DNA of 64,000 nt from Kitasatospora sp. DSM 101779 (GCF_025655475.1 NZ_JAHTIK010000001.1:3744032-3808031); one strand, 5' to 3'; positions 43,145-52,292 are shown, counted from the first letter of the stretch. The notes: a model not told the origin generated them from the letters alone. A program made the numbers and translations.

Positions 43145-43999
43145 TTAGTCGGTCGCCGCGGCGGCCCCGGCACTGCCCCGTGGCGGGCGCTCCCCCCGCT
43201 GCTCGCGCTCCCGGAAGACCGACGGCGCGACCCCGACCCGTCGGGTGAACAGCCGGGTGAAGTACGCCGGGTCCTCGTAGCCCACCCGGCGGGCCACCGC
43301 CGCCACCGGCAGCTCCCCCGCGGCGAGCAGCAGCTTGGCCTCGCTGAGCCGCACCGCCAGCAGGTACTCCTTCGGACCGGTCTCGCCCACCGCGCGGACG
43401 GCCCGGCGCAGCCCGGCCACCGTCAGCCCGGCGCGGCGGGCGTGCTCGGCCACCGGCAGCGGGAGGAAGGCGTCCCGGCGCAGCGCCTCCAGCACGGTGC
43501 CGCCGCGCGGGTCGAGGTCGGCCCGCTGCCGGTGCAGCTCGACCAGCAGCTCGTGGACGGCGGCGGCGGCCTCGGTGTCCACCAGCGGCCCGCCGCGGCG
43601 GCAGGCGCCGGCGATCCGGGCGATCACCCGCTGGGCGCGGTCGGCGGCGAGCAGCGGCACCACCTCCTCCTCCGGCAGCAGGCCGAGCTCGGTGTAGCCG
43701 GCCAGGGCCGGGCCGGTGAAGTCGACGAAGGACTCGGACCAGCCGTCGGCGTCCGGCGCGTAGTGGTGCGGCACGCCGGGGCGCAGCCAGACCACCGCGG
43801 GGGCCGCCACCGGGCGGCGGGAGCCGTCCGGTGCCGCGTACCAGCCGCGGCCCGCGGTCACCACCACCGCCACCCAGCGGTCCAGGGTGCGCGGCCCGAC
43901 CACGGGCAGCCGGCCGCGCTGCATGCCGACGCCCAGGCAGGCGAGCCCGGTGGCCAGCTGGGCCGGGCCGGGCGTCAGGTAGTGCCACCAGCGCTGCAC
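43145..43999 (-). CDS. AraC-family regulator, probably of the adjacent beta-galactosidase
   Basis: The 284-residue protein has an N-terminal cupin-like sensing domain (about 30-130, with WLRPGVPHHYAPDADGW). A C-terminal AraC double helix-turn-helix follows (EHARRAGLTVAGLRRAVRAVGETGPKEYLLAVRL and VAAVARRVGYEDPAYFTRLFTRRVGVAPSVFR). It is divergent from the GH35 gene with about 110 bp between starts. By analogy with sugar-responsive AraC regulators it likely activates that gene in response to a galactoside. Confidence 0.92.
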   Translation of the reverse strand: MQRWWHYLTPGPAQLATGLACLGVGMQRGRLPVVGPRTLDRWVAVVVTAGRGWYAAPDGSRRPVAAPAVVWLRPGVPHHYAPDADGWSESFVDFTGPALAGYTELGLLPEEEVVPLLAADRAQRVIARIAGACRRGGPLVDTEAAAAVHELLVELHRQRADLDPRGGTVLEALRRDAFLPLPVAEHARRAGLTVAGLRRAVRAVGETGPKEYLLAVRLSEAKLLLAAGELPVAAVARRVGYEDPAYFTRLFTRRVGVAPSVFREREQRGERPPRGSAGAAAATD

Positions 44000-44108
44000 G
44001 GCTCACCTCCGGGACGGCAGCGGGGGACGGACGGTCGGGGACGACAGTCCAACACCCGCCCGGGGTTTGTCCATGGCCGCGGCCGGGTCGCCCCGGCAGG
44101 CTGGGGGC

Positions 44109-45917
44109 ATGCTGACCTACGATTCCACGGGCTTCCGGCTGGACGGGCGCCCGCTGCGCATCCTGTCCGGCGCCGTGCACTACTTCCGCACCCGCCCCGA
44201 GCAGTGGCCCGCCCGGCTGGCCGCCGTCCGCGCGATGGGCCTGAACACCGTCGAGACGTACGTCGCCTGGAACCTGCACGAGCCGGCGCCCGGCCGGTAC
44301 GAGCGGACGGCGGAACTGGGCGCCTTCCTCGACGAGGCGGCCCGGCAGGGGCTGTGGGCGATCGTCCGGCCCGGCCCGTACATCTGCGCCGAGTGGGACA
44401 ACGGCGGGCTGCCCGGCTGGCTGACCGCACGGGTGGGGCGGCGGGTGCGGACGGCCGACCCGGAGTACCTGGCGGCCGTGGACGCCTTCCTCGACGAACT
44501 GCTGCCCGGCGTGGTCGCCCGGCAGGTCGACCGGGGCGGGAACGTGCTGATGGTGCAGGTCGAGAACGAGTACGGCTCCTTCGGCAGCGACGCCGGCTAC
44601 CTGCGACACCTCGCGGACGGCCTGCTGCGGCGCGGGGTGACCGTCCCGCTGTTCACCTCCGACGGACCGGAGGACCACATGCTCACCGGCGGGACGCTGC
44701 CCGGCGTGCTCGCCACCGTCAACTTCGGCTCGGCCCCCGAGGAGGGCTTCGGGGCGCTGCGCCGGCACCGGCCCGACGACCCGCCGTTCTGCATGGAGTT
44801 CTGGAACGGCTGGTTCGACCACTGGGGCCGGCCGCACCACACCCGCGACGCGCAGGACGCCGCGGACACGCTGCGCCGCATCCTCGCCGCCGGCGCCTCC
44901 GTCAACCTCTACATGGCGCACGGCGGCACCAACTTCGGCACCGGCGCGGGCGCCAACCACGCCGACCCGCCGTTCAACTCCACCGCGTGGACGCACTCGC
45001 CCTACCAGCCGGTGACCACCTCGTACGACTACGACGCCCCGCTGGACGAGCGGGGCGCGCCCACCGAGAAGTTCGCGCTCCTCCGCGAGGTGCTGGCCGA
45101 GTTCGCCGCGGCGCACCCGGACGAGGCACGCTTCCCGGACGACCGGGAACCGGCACTGCCCGAGCTGCCACCGGTGCTGGAGGCGCCCGCGATCGCCCTC
45201 ACCGAATCCGCCCCGCTGCCGTTCGGCCCGGCGGTCCACTCGCCGGTGCCGCCCCGCTTCGAGGAACTCGGGCTGGAACACGGGCTGGTCCGGTACACCG
45301 CCCGGGTACCGGCCGGACGGCCGGACCTGCCGCTCACCGTGGAGGGGCTGCGGGACCGGGCGGTGCTGCGGGTGGACGGAGTCCGGGTGGCCGACCTGGA
45401 CCGCGGCGCGGCGCAGCCGGAGGTCGCGGTGCCGGGCGGGGTCGTCGTCGAACTGCTCGCGGAGTCGCTCGGCCGGGTCAACTACGGTCCACTGGTGGGC
45501 GAGACCAAGGGCGTCGACGGCGTCCGGCACGAGCGGCAGTACCTGCACGGGTGGCGGGCCGAACCGCTGCGGCTCGACCCGCTGCCCGCAGCGGACTTCG
45601 GGCCGGAGCCGGCGGACGGTGCGGGGGAGGCGGAGCGCCTCGTCCGCGGCGTGCTCGACCTGTCGGCCACCGGGGACGCCTTCCTCGCGGTGCCGGGCGG
45701 CGTACGGGGCTACCTGTGGGTCAACGGCTTCCTGCTGGGGCGCTACGACGCCCGGGGCCCGCAGACCACGCTCTACTGCCCGCAACCCCTCCTCCGCCCA
45801 GGCCGCAACGAGATCACCCTCCTCGAACTCGGCAACACCCACCCCCGCAAGATCGAACTCCGCCCCACCCCCGACCTGGGACAGGCTCCGCCGGGCGCGC
45901 ACAGGGGCAACCCGTAG
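44109..45917 (+). CDS. Beta-galactosidase, glycoside hydrolase family 35
   Basis: The 602-residue protein shows the GH35 pattern. FRILSGAVHYFR-like and GLNTVETYVAWNLHEPAPG lie in the TIM barrel. The acid/base Glu is in VQVENEYGSFG and the nucleophile Glu in CMEFWNGWFDHWG, with NLYMAHGGTNFG after it. C-terminal jelly-roll domains (about 370-600) end in GYLWVNGFLLGRYDARGPQTTLYCP. No signal peptide is seen, so it acts on imported galactosides. The frame opens at 44067, but the ATG at 44109 matches the conserved start. Confidence 0.95.
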   Translation: MLTYDSTGFRLDGRPLRILSGAVHYFRTRPEQWPARLAAVRAMGLNTVETYVAWNLHEPAPGRYERTAELGAFLDEAARQGLWAIVRPGPYICAEWDNGGLPGWLTARVGRRVRTADPEYLAAVDAFLDELLPGVVARQVDRGGNVLMVQVENEYGSFGSDAGYLRHLADGLLRRGVTVPLFTSDGPEDHMLTGGTLPGVLATVNFGSAPEEGFGALRRHRPDDPPFCMEFWNGWFDHWGRPHHTRDAQDAADTLRRILAAGASVNLYMAHGGTNFGTGAGANHADPPFNSTAWTHSPYQPVTTSYDYDAPLDERGAPTEKFALLREVLAEFAAAHPDEARFPDDREPALPELPPVLEAPAIALTESAPLPFGPAVHSPVPPRFEELGLEHGLVRYTARVPAGRPDLPLTVEGLRDRAVLRVDGVRVADLDRGAAQPEVAVPGGVVVELLAESLGRVNYGPLVGETKGVDGVRHERQYLHGWRAEPLRLDPLPAADFGPEPADGAGEAERLVRGVLDLSATGDAFLAVPGGVRGYLWVNGFLLGRYDARGPQTTLYCPQPLLRPGRNEITLLELGNTHPRKIELRPTPDLGQAPPGAHRGNP

Positions 45918-45976
45918 CACGGGGCAGCCCTGTTCCGGCCTCACCAGACCTGCGCAGTCCCCCGTGCCCCTCGGGG

Positions 45977-46579
45977 CTAGTCCGCTTGCCAGTGGGCGAG
46001 AGGCCAGGTGGTGAGGGTGCGGTAGTGGGAGGGGCCGAAGCCGGTTTCGCTGAGCACGAGGTGGATCTCGCCGGCCTCCCACTCCAGCCCGCGGAAGCCG
46101 TCCAGCCCCGCCGCGAGGTGCTGCAGCTCGGCGGCGGCCACCCGCTGCTCCGCCCGGCGCCGCCCGCGGCTCGACCCGGCGCGGGCCAGGGTGAGGTGCG
46201 GGTGGAAGCCGTACTCGTCGGTCTCCACGCCGGCCTCTCCGACCGCCCCGCGGACGGCCTCGGCGAGCCGCCGCAGTGCCCAGACCTCGCCGTCCACGCC
46301 GGCCCAGAGGACCCGGTCGCCGAAGGTGCCGCCGCCGGCGATCCGCAGCCGGTGCGCGCCGTGCTCGCCGGCCGTCCGGGCGAGGACGGCCTCCAGTGCG
46401 GGTACCTCGGTGACCGGGATCTCGCCCAGGAAGGCCAGGGTGAGGTGCCAGCCGTCGACCCCGCTCCAGCGCAGCCGGTCCGCACCGGGCTGCCCGCGGA
46501 GTGCGGCCACGGCGTCCACCAGTTCCTGCACCGCCTCGCTCGGCGGGTTGACCGCCACAAAGAGCCTCATGGGCCCCAT
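45977..46579 (-). CDS. thpR: RNA 2',3'-cyclic phosphodiesterase (2'-5' RNA ligase family)
   Basis: The 200-residue protein has two HxT motifs of the 2H phosphoesterase fold: WHLTLAF at about 45 and HPHLTLARAG at about 128. The N-terminus MRLFVAVNPP is typical of ThpR/LigT. It opens 2',3'-cyclic phosphates on RNA. Two in-frame ATGs lie close together (46579 and 46570), and the second gives the usual start. It converges with the GH35 gene. Confidence 0.92.
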   Translation of the reverse strand: MGPMRLFVAVNPPSEAVQELVDAVAALRGQPGADRLRWSGVDGWHLTLAFLGEIPVTEVPALEAVLARTAGEHGAHRLRIAGGGTFGDRVLWAGVDGEVWALRRLAEAVRGAVGEAGVETDEYGFHPHLTLARAGSSRGRRRAEQRVAAAELQHLAAGLDGFRGLEWEAGEIHLVLSETGFGPSHYRTLTTWPLAHWQAD

Positions 46580-46659
46580 CTTCCCCGTCGCTGCCCTTCC
46601 GCCGGGCGGATCGCGCGGCTGGAACGACGATCCGTAGGAAGATCAGAACCGGAGGCCCC

Positions 46660-46746
46660 GAGGACGCCGCCACCACCCTCGCCCTGCTCGACGCTGCCTT
46701 CGCCGGGCTGGCCGCCCGGGGGCAAGTCCCGGCGATCCGGGTGTGA
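46660..46746 (+). pseudogene. Possible C-terminal gene remnant
   Basis: These 28 codons plus a stop have native third-position GC usage and read as an amphipathic helix and strand (DAATTLALLDAAFAGLAAR). There is no start codon in frame and no continuing coding sequence upstream. This looks like the tail of a decayed gene, but the evidence is thin. Confidence 0.25.
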
Positions 46747-46750
46747 CGGC

Positions 46751-46788
46751 GGCCCGGCCGGCGCCCGGTGACGGGTGCCGGCCGGGCC
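46751..46788 (-). terminator. Hairpin after the MFS gene
   Basis: A 16-bp stem (GGCCCGGCCGGCGCCC) with one wobble and a 6-nt loop lies 5 bp beyond the MFS stop codon. Confidence 0.8.
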
Positions 46789-46793
46789 GGGGT

Positions 46794-48317
46794 TCAGCAG
46801 GCGGTGGCGAGGTCCTTCCTGGGCAGGGTGCGCGGCACCACCGCGACCACCCGGCGGCCGGCACCGGGGTGCAGGTCGACCCGGACCTTCAGGTCGGCGG
46901 CGCGGGCCAGCACCACGGCGATCACGGCCGCGGCGGCTGCCGACACCAGGCCGCAGGCGAGCAGGCCGAGTCGCGGGCCGTACGCGGCGGTGACCCAGCC
47001 GACCAGCGGGGCGCCGATCGGGGTGCCGCCGGTGAAGACCAGGACCAGCAGCCCCATCACCCGGCCGCGCACGGCGGGGTCGGTGCCCAACTGGAGCGCC
47101 GAGTTGACCGAGGTGTTGAAGGTCAGGCCGAAGACGCCGATCAGTGTGAGCAGCGCGGCGAAGGTCCAGTAGCCGGGGGCGAGCGCGGCCAGCACTTCCA
47201 ACAGGCCGAAGGCGATCGCCGCGCCGACCAGCCGGCGCAGCCTGGGGGCGCCGCGGCGGGCGGCCAGCAGTGCGCCGGCCAGCGAGCCGACCGCCATCGC
47301 GGTGTTCAGCAGGCCGTACTCGCCGGCGCCGACCTTGAAGGTGTCGTAGGCGAAGCCGGAGAGCAGCGTCGGGAAGTTGAAGCCGAAGGTGCCGATGAAT
47401 CCGGCCAGCACCATCGGCCACAGCAGTTCGGGCCGCTCGCGGACGTAGCGCAGGCCTTCGCGCAGCTGGCCGCGCTGCCGGGCGACGGGGGCGGAGGGGC
47501 GCAGCTCGCTCTCGCGCATGGCGAGCAGGCCGCCGAGCACGGCGGCGAAGGACAGCGCGTTGACCGCGAACGCCCAGCCGCTGCCGACCGCGGCGATCAG
47601 CAGGCCGGCGACGGCCGGTCCGACCAGTCGGGCGGTCTGGAAGTTGGCGGCGTTCAGGCTGACCGCGTTGGCGAGGTCCTTGGCGGGCACCATCTCGCTG
47701 ACGAAGGCCTGCCGGGTCGGGTTGTCGACCACGGTGACCAGGCCGAGCAGCAGCGCGAAGACGTAGACGTAGCCGGCCGTCACGACGCCGGTGACGGTGA
47801 GTACGGCCAGGCCGGCGGCGAGCAGGCCCATCGCGCCCTGGGTGGCGAGCAGCAGCCGGCGCTTGGGCAGCCGGTCGGCGAGCACGCCGCCCCACAGACC
47901 CAGCAGAAGCATCGGCAGGAACTGCATGGCGGTGGTCACGCCGACCGCGAAGGGGCTGCCGGTGAGGCTGAGCACCAGCCAGTCCTGGGCGATGCGCTGC
48001 ATCCAGGTACCGGTGTTGGAGACCACCTGGCCGGCGAAGTAGTACCGGTAGTTGCGGATCCGGAGGGAGGAGAACATCCCGCCGGGCCGGGTGAAGCGGG
48101 CCCCGGTGGGGCCGTCCCCCGCTCGGGTGGCGGCAGGGGCGGATGCGGCGGTGGTGGCCGCCGCGGGGCGTTCGTCGGGGTCGTCGTCGCCGGTGCCCGG
48201 CAGGCCCACGGGGGCGGGTGCCTGGCTCTCGGCGGTGGCAGCGCGGTCGGCTGCGGGGTCTGCGGCGAGGTCGTCGGTGCGGGTGGCGGCGGCGCTGGCT
48301 GCGGCCGGCGGTGTCAA
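46794..48317 (-). CDS. MFS exporter (EntS/MFS_3 type), partner of a MarR regulator
   Basis: The 507-residue protein has an 80-residue Ala/Thr/Pro/Asp-rich disordered N-terminal region. A 12-TM transporter then begins at SLRIRNYRYYFAGQVVSNTGTWMQRIAQDWLVLSLTGSPFAVG. Motif A reads GGVLADRLPKRRLLLATQ. It resembles drug and siderophore exporters. The start is a TTG preceded by AGGGGAGACC. It lies about 130 bp downstream of the marR gene on the same strand, the classical MarR/efflux arrangement. Confidence 0.92.
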   Translation of the reverse strand: MTPPAAASAAATRTDDLAADPAADRAATAESQAPAPVGLPGTGDDDPDERPAAATTAASAPAATRAGDGPTGARFTRPGGMFSSLRIRNYRYYFAGQVVSNTGTWMQRIAQDWLVLSLTGSPFAVGVTTAMQFLPMLLLGLWGGVLADRLPKRRLLLATQGAMGLLAAGLAVLTVTGVVTAGYVYVFALLLGLVTVVDNPTRQAFVSEMVPAKDLANAVSLNAANFQTARLVGPAVAGLLIAAVGSGWAFAVNALSFAAVLGGLLAMRESELRPSAPVARQRGQLREGLRYVRERPELLWPMVLAGFIGTFGFNFPTLLSGFAYDTFKVGAGEYGLLNTAMAVGSLAGALLAARRGAPRLRRLVGAAIAFGLLEVLAALAPGYWTFAALLTLIGVFGLTFNTSVNSALQLGTDPAVRGRVMGLLVLVFTGGTPIGAPLVGWVTAAYGPRLGLLACGLVSAAAAAVIAVVLARAADLKVRVDLHPGAGRRVVAVVPRTLPRKDLATAC

Positions 48318-48450
48318 GGTGGTCTCCCCTCGGGGCGCGGCGGCGGGCAGGTGCGCCGCCGCGCGGCTGGTGTCGCGGATGTGTCCTGCGGTGATGCGGT
48401 ACTCCTTCGTTCGGGTGCCGTGAGACGTCGTGCTCCTCGGGGTGCGCGAC

Positions 48451-48885
48451 TCAGAGGTGAGCGAGTTTGTAGAGGGCCGGTGCCGCTGCGCGGATCAGTG
48501 CCCACTCCTCCTCGTTCAGCCCTTCGGCCAGTTCGGCCAGCCAGGCGTTCCGCCGCCGGCGGCTCTCCGCGAGGATCGCGTCGGCCTGCTCGGTGCTGCT
48601 GACGACCACCTGGCGGCGGTCGTCCGGGTGCGGCTCGCGCCGTACCAGCCCCTTCTCCTCCAGCATCGCGATGATCCGCGTCATGGACGGCGGCTGGACG
48701 TGCTCGCGGCGGGCGAGCTCGCCAGGGGTTGCCTTGCCGCAGCGCGCCAGGGTGCCGAGGACCCCCATTTCGGTGGGGCTCAGCGACTCCTCGACACGCT
48801 GGTGTCTCAGCCGGCGGGCAAGGCGCATCGTGGACGACCGCAGCTGGCTGACGGCTGCGAGATCGTCCTCGGACATCTCGGGCAT
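48451..48885 (-). CDS. MarR-family transcriptional regulator
   Basis: The 144-residue protein is a winged-helix MarR regulator, with LSPTEMGVLGTLARCGKATPGELARREHVQPPSMTRIIAMLEEKGLVRREPHPDDRRQ covering the DNA-binding helices and wing. It should bind as a dimer and release DNA on binding a small, often aromatic, molecule. A -10 TAGGCT (minus strand, 48898-48893) lies 7 bp before the ATG, so the mRNA may be leaderless, though CTAAGGACC is also present. It sits inside an inverted repeat that is a probable autoregulatory site. Confidence 0.94.
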   Translation of the reverse strand: MPEMSEDDLAAVSQLRSSTMRLARRLRHQRVEESLSPTEMGVLGTLARCGKATPGELARREHVQPPSMTRIIAMLEEKGLVRREPHPDDRRQVVVSSTEQADAILAESRRRRNAWLAELAEGLNEEEWALIRAAAPALYKLAHL

Positions 48886-48888
48886 GGT

Positions 48889-48918
48889 CCTTAGCCTATG
48901 TCATTACTCTCGCTAAGG
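48889..48918. promoter_or_regulatory. MarR operator candidate CCTTAGC-N16-GCTAAGG
   Basis: A perfect 7-bp inverted repeat (48889-48895 and 48912-48918) spans an AT-rich centre and overlaps the marR -10. This is the placement expected for autorepression. Confidence 0.65.
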
Positions 48919-49153
48919 AAAATCCTTTACCGGCACCACCGGCGCACCGCCCGCCACGATGCGAAGACCGGCGGGACATCGTGTCGATCTCCGGTGACAA
49001 GATCTTGGGCCAAACGTGAAGTACCGCTACTGACCTGCGAGTTCACTGAATCTCCCGGCGTTGCCCACGAGCGGAGCGGGTCGCTAGGGTTCAGGCTTGT
49101 CAGGAACACAGCACGCCGGCACTGTGCACCCCTACTCCGCCCCGGGAGTCCTC

Positions 49154-50122
49154 ATGGGTCACATCCACCACGCTGTCTACGGCTGGGTGACACCGGCGTT
49201 CTCGTACCTCGTCGCATGCCTCGGCGCCATGGTGGCGCTGCGCAGCACCCGCTGGGCACTGATCGCCGAAGGGCGCTCGCGGCGCAACTGGCTGCTGCTC
49301 GGCACGATCTCCCTCGGCGGCGGCATCTGGAGCATGCACTTCGTCGCCATGCTCGGCTTCGCCGTCAGCGGCGTCGAGATCCACTACAACGTCCCGCTGA
49401 CCCTGGTCAGCCTGCTGGTCGCCATCGGCTTCGTCGGCATCGGCATCTTCACCGTGGGCCAGAGCACCCACCGGCGCACCGCCCTGCTGGTGGGCGGCGT
49501 CGCCACCGGGCTCGGCGTGGCCGCCATGCACTACCTGGGCATGGCCGCGATGCGGCTGCCCGGCCGGATCGACTACGACCCGGTGCTGGTCGGCGCCTCG
49601 ATCGGCATCGCCGTCCTCGCCGCCACCGCCGCGCTCTGGGCGGCCCTCAACATCCAGGGCACCGGGGCGGTGCTGGCCGCCTCCCCGGTGATGGGCGTGG
49701 CCGTGTGCGCCATGCACTACACCGGAATGCTGGCGGTCTCGGTGCGGCTCTCGGACACCGAGCACGCCCCGCCGGGGCCGGTCGCACTGCAGTTCGTCTT
49801 CCCGCTGGCGGTCGGCTTCGGCACGTACGTCTTCATCAGTTCGCTGGCCTTCGCGGTGGCGCCGAGCAAGCACCGCCCGGTGGTGACCGGGCCGGCGGCT
49901 CCGCTGCCGTCCCGCCCCGCCGCGGCGCGCCGTGCCCCGGACGACTGGCCGCAGTGGCCGCTGCAGGGCGGCGCCGCCGGGCCGGACCTGTTCGCTCCCG
50001 GCGCGGGGCAGACCGCGCAGAACGGTCGGCGGCGGGCCCGCCCGGCACAGGCCGCCCCGGTCAGCGGCCGGGTCGTGCCCGCCTGGTCGGGTCCGCAGGC
50101 CGACGGACAGCCGCAGTACTGA
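49154..50122 (+). CDS. MHYT-domain integral membrane sensor without output domain
   Basis: The 322-residue protein has about seven helices. It carries three MHYT-type motifs, IWSMHFVAMLGF, AAMHYLGMAAM and CAMHYTGMLAV, which are proposed to bind copper and sense oxygen, CO or NO. In proteobacteria the domain is fused to GGDEF/EAL. Here only a disordered Pro/Ala/Arg-rich tail (about 245-322) follows, so any output is by partner proteins. The ATG at 49154 follows GGGAG. An alternative TTG at 49097 has TAGGGT at leaderless spacing. Confidence 0.9.
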   Translation: MGHIHHAVYGWVTPAFSYLVACLGAMVALRSTRWALIAEGRSRRNWLLLGTISLGGGIWSMHFVAMLGFAVSGVEIHYNVPLTLVSLLVAIGFVGIGIFTVGQSTHRRTALLVGGVATGLGVAAMHYLGMAAMRLPGRIDYDPVLVGASIGIAVLAATAALWAALNIQGTGAVLAASPVMGVAVCAMHYTGMLAVSVRLSDTEHAPPGPVALQFVFPLAVGFGTYVFISSLAFAVAPSKHRPVVTGPAAPLPSRPAAARRAPDDWPQWPLQGGAAGPDLFAPGAGQTAQNGRRRARPAQAAPVSGRVVPAWSGPQADGQPQY

Positions 50123-50157
50123 GCCTGCGACACCCGGGCAACCGCACGTACGGCAGC

Positions 50158-50188
50158 GGGCCGGTCCGCCACGGGGGCGGACCGGCCC
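50158..50188. terminator. Hairpin between MHYT and hypX genes
   Basis: A perfect 13-bp stem (GGGCCGGTCCGCC) with a 5-nt loop lies between convergent genes. Confidence 0.88.
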
Positions 50189-50203
50189 ATTGCCGTTCCC
50201 GGG

Positions 50204-51895
50204 TCAGCCCCGCAGGTGCTCCGGGGTCGCCGTCGGGCAGACCTTGTGCACGAAGTCGCGGCGCAGCCGGTGGTACGGCTCGTCGGGCGCGGTGAAGTTG
50301 CGCCGCATCCGGGCCAGCTCCTCGGCGCGGTACGCGGAGAGCGGCTTGACGGCCTCGTCGGAGGCCCGCCGGCGCTTCTTGTCCAGCAGCCGGGCGCCCA
50401 GTTCGGGCGAGTCGGCGAGCGCGGCGGCCTCCCGCTCGACCCAGCGGCGGAACTCGGCGGCGCCGCCGCGGCGCACCCGGTCGACCAGCCCGACCGCCTC
50501 GGCCTCCCGGGCGCCGACCGGCAGCGCGGCGGTGGTGAGCCGGCGGGCCGTCTCCTCGCCGACCCGGCGGGGCAGCGTGTACGTCCAGTACTCGGAGCCG
50601 TACAGGCCCATCAGCCGGTAGTGCGGGTTGAGCACGGCGGAGGCGCGGCACCAGACCTCGTCCGCGGCGACGGCGAGCATCAGGCCGCCGGCCGCGGCGT
50701 TGCCGGCCAGGGCCGAGACGGTGAGCTTGTCGGTGGTGGTGAGGACCGCCTCGACGAGGTCGTCCATGGCGTTGATGTTCCGCCAGGACTCCTCGGCGGG
50801 GTCGGCGGCCGCCTCGATGGTGTTGAGGTGGATGCCGTTGGAGTAGAAGTCCCGGGCCGGGCCGAGCACCAGCACCGAGGTGGGCCGGGCGCAGGCCTCC
50901 CGGTAGGCGGCGAGCAGCCGGCGGCACTGTTCGGTGCTCATCGCCCCGCCGGGGAAGGCGAACTCCAGGTACCCGACCCCGGCCTCCTCGCGGTAGCGCA
51001 GCTGGGACCAGGTGCGGCGGCGGGCGGCGTCGAAGGGGGTGACGGGCACCTCGGGCACCCCGTCGAGGAGGCCGCCGAGCACCCGGGCGGCGGGCAGCTT
51101 GAAGGTGGCCGGGCCGCCGGGGGCGCGGCGCGGGCGCAGCTGCGGGATCCACACGGCGCCGTCCGTGGTGGCCCGGCAGATCGCGCCCTCGCGGGTGGCG
51201 AGGACGGCGCCGGGGGCGCCGCGCAGCAGGTCCTCGGGGTGGCCGCCGTGCAGGAAGTACTCGCGGCCGTACAGCTCGTCGAGGACGCCGGGCTGGGAGT
51301 CGCCGGAGCGCAGCTTGCGCAGCACGGTGGCGGTGCCGTCGGCGGCCCAGTCGATCCGCCGGTACTCCTGGGAGTGGTAGGGCCGCGGCTTTCCGCGGAC
51401 GTCCCAGCGGGAGTAGTCGAGCGGCTCGGGTTCGAACCAGCCGCTCCCGTAGCGCTCGACGGCGAGCAGCACGGCCTCCACGGCGGCGTCGGCCACCTCG
51501 GTGCGGTACGCCTCGCTCTTGCCGCAGGCGGGCAGGGTGAAGGGGACGGACGCCCAGATCGGCCCGGCGTCCATCTCGGCGACGGCCTGCAGGACGGTCA
51601 CGCCCCACTCCTCGGCGCCCTCGTGGATGGCCCAGTCGAGTGAGGACGGCCCGCGGTCGCCCTTGGGGCCGGGGTGGACGATCAGGACGGGGATTCTGCG
51701 CCAGACGTCCTCCGGCACCGCCCGGGTGAGCATGGGCGCGAGGACGAGGTCGGGTTCGAACCGGCCGACGGCGGCGCGGACGGGCTCGTCACCGAGGGCG
51801 AGTTCGACGGCCACGGTGTGGCCGCGGTCGCGCAGCTCGGTGTGGACACGCTGGGTGAGGCTGTTGAACGCGCTGGCGACCAGCAGGATGCGCAA
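50204..51895 (-). CDS. hypX: Hydrogenase maturation protein HypX/HoxX (two-domain)
   Basis: The 563-residue protein has the HypX layout. An N-terminal formyltransferase-like domain (about 1-270) carries HPGPKGDRGPSSLDWAIHEG. A C-terminal enoyl-CoA-hydratase-like domain (about 290-560) carries FYSNGIHLNTIEAAADPAEESWRNINAMDDLV. HypX uses formyl-THF to make CO for the active-site iron of [NiFe]-hydrogenase under aerobic conditions. No hydrogenase structural or other hyp genes are in the window. I placed the start at the TTG at 51895, which has GGAGG upstream. The frame opens at 51919. Confidence 0.93.
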   Translation of the reverse strand: MRILLVASAFNSLTQRVHTELRDRGHTVAVELALGDEPVRAAVGRFEPDLVLAPMLTRAVPEDVWRRIPVLIVHPGPKGDRGPSSLDWAIHEGAEEWGVTVLQAVAEMDAGPIWASVPFTLPACGKSEAYRTEVADAAVEAVLLAVERYGSGWFEPEPLDYSRWDVRGKPRPYHSQEYRRIDWAADGTATVLRKLRSGDSQPGVLDELYGREYFLHGGHPEDLLRGAPGAVLATREGAICRATTDGAVWIPQLRPRRAPGGPATFKLPAARVLGGLLDGVPEVPVTPFDAARRRTWSQLRYREEAGVGYLEFAFPGGAMSTEQCRRLLAAYREACARPTSVLVLGPARDFYSNGIHLNTIEAAADPAEESWRNINAMDDLVEAVLTTTDKLTVSALAGNAAAGGLMLAVAADEVWCRASAVLNPHYRLMGLYGSEYWTYTLPRRVGEETARRLTTAALPVGAREAEAVGLVDRVRRGGAAEFRRWVEREAAALADSPELGARLLDKKRRRASDEAVKPLSAYRAEELARMRRNFTAPDEPYHRLRRDFVHKVCPTATPEHLRG

Positions 51896-52292
51896 GGTGG
51901 CCCTCCGACGACATGTCACGGTGGTGGGGGGTGTCCCGACCGGTCGGCTCCGAATGCCGAAGATGCCTACCCGGGAGCGCTGCCGGCGTCACCGGGTCCG
52001 GGCCCCGGGTCGGCCGGACGGGCCGCCGCCGGGCGGGGTCCGGCCATCCAAGCATGGTCATGCACACGCAAGTTGCCAGATCGGGGCGTGTTGACGGCCC
52101 CTGCACAACACCCGCCCGGAACGGCCGACCCCTCCGTCGAATCGGCGCCGGATCACCACCCGTACGCCCCCTTGCGCGCCGGCCCGCTCCCCCTCCCGGG
52201 AACCCGTGGGGCACTCGCGGACCCCGAGGACGCCGGGAACGCGACGGGCCCTCCCCCGGGAACCGGAGGGAGGGCCCGTACGGCGGCGGCGG
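51896..52292. promoter_or_regulatory. Upstream region of hypX with palindrome at 52052-52063
   Basis: A 397-bp gap. GCATGGTCATGC (GCATG and CATGC around GT) at 52052-52063 is a near-perfect palindrome about 160 bp before hypX and could be an operator. The distal part contains the permease terminator. No gene is supported. Confidence 0.4.
52244..52279 (-). terminator. Hairpin after the NCS2 permease
   Basis: A perfect 12-bp stem (ACGGGCCCTCCC) with a 12-nt loop lies 14 bp past the permease stop codon. Confidence 0.85.
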
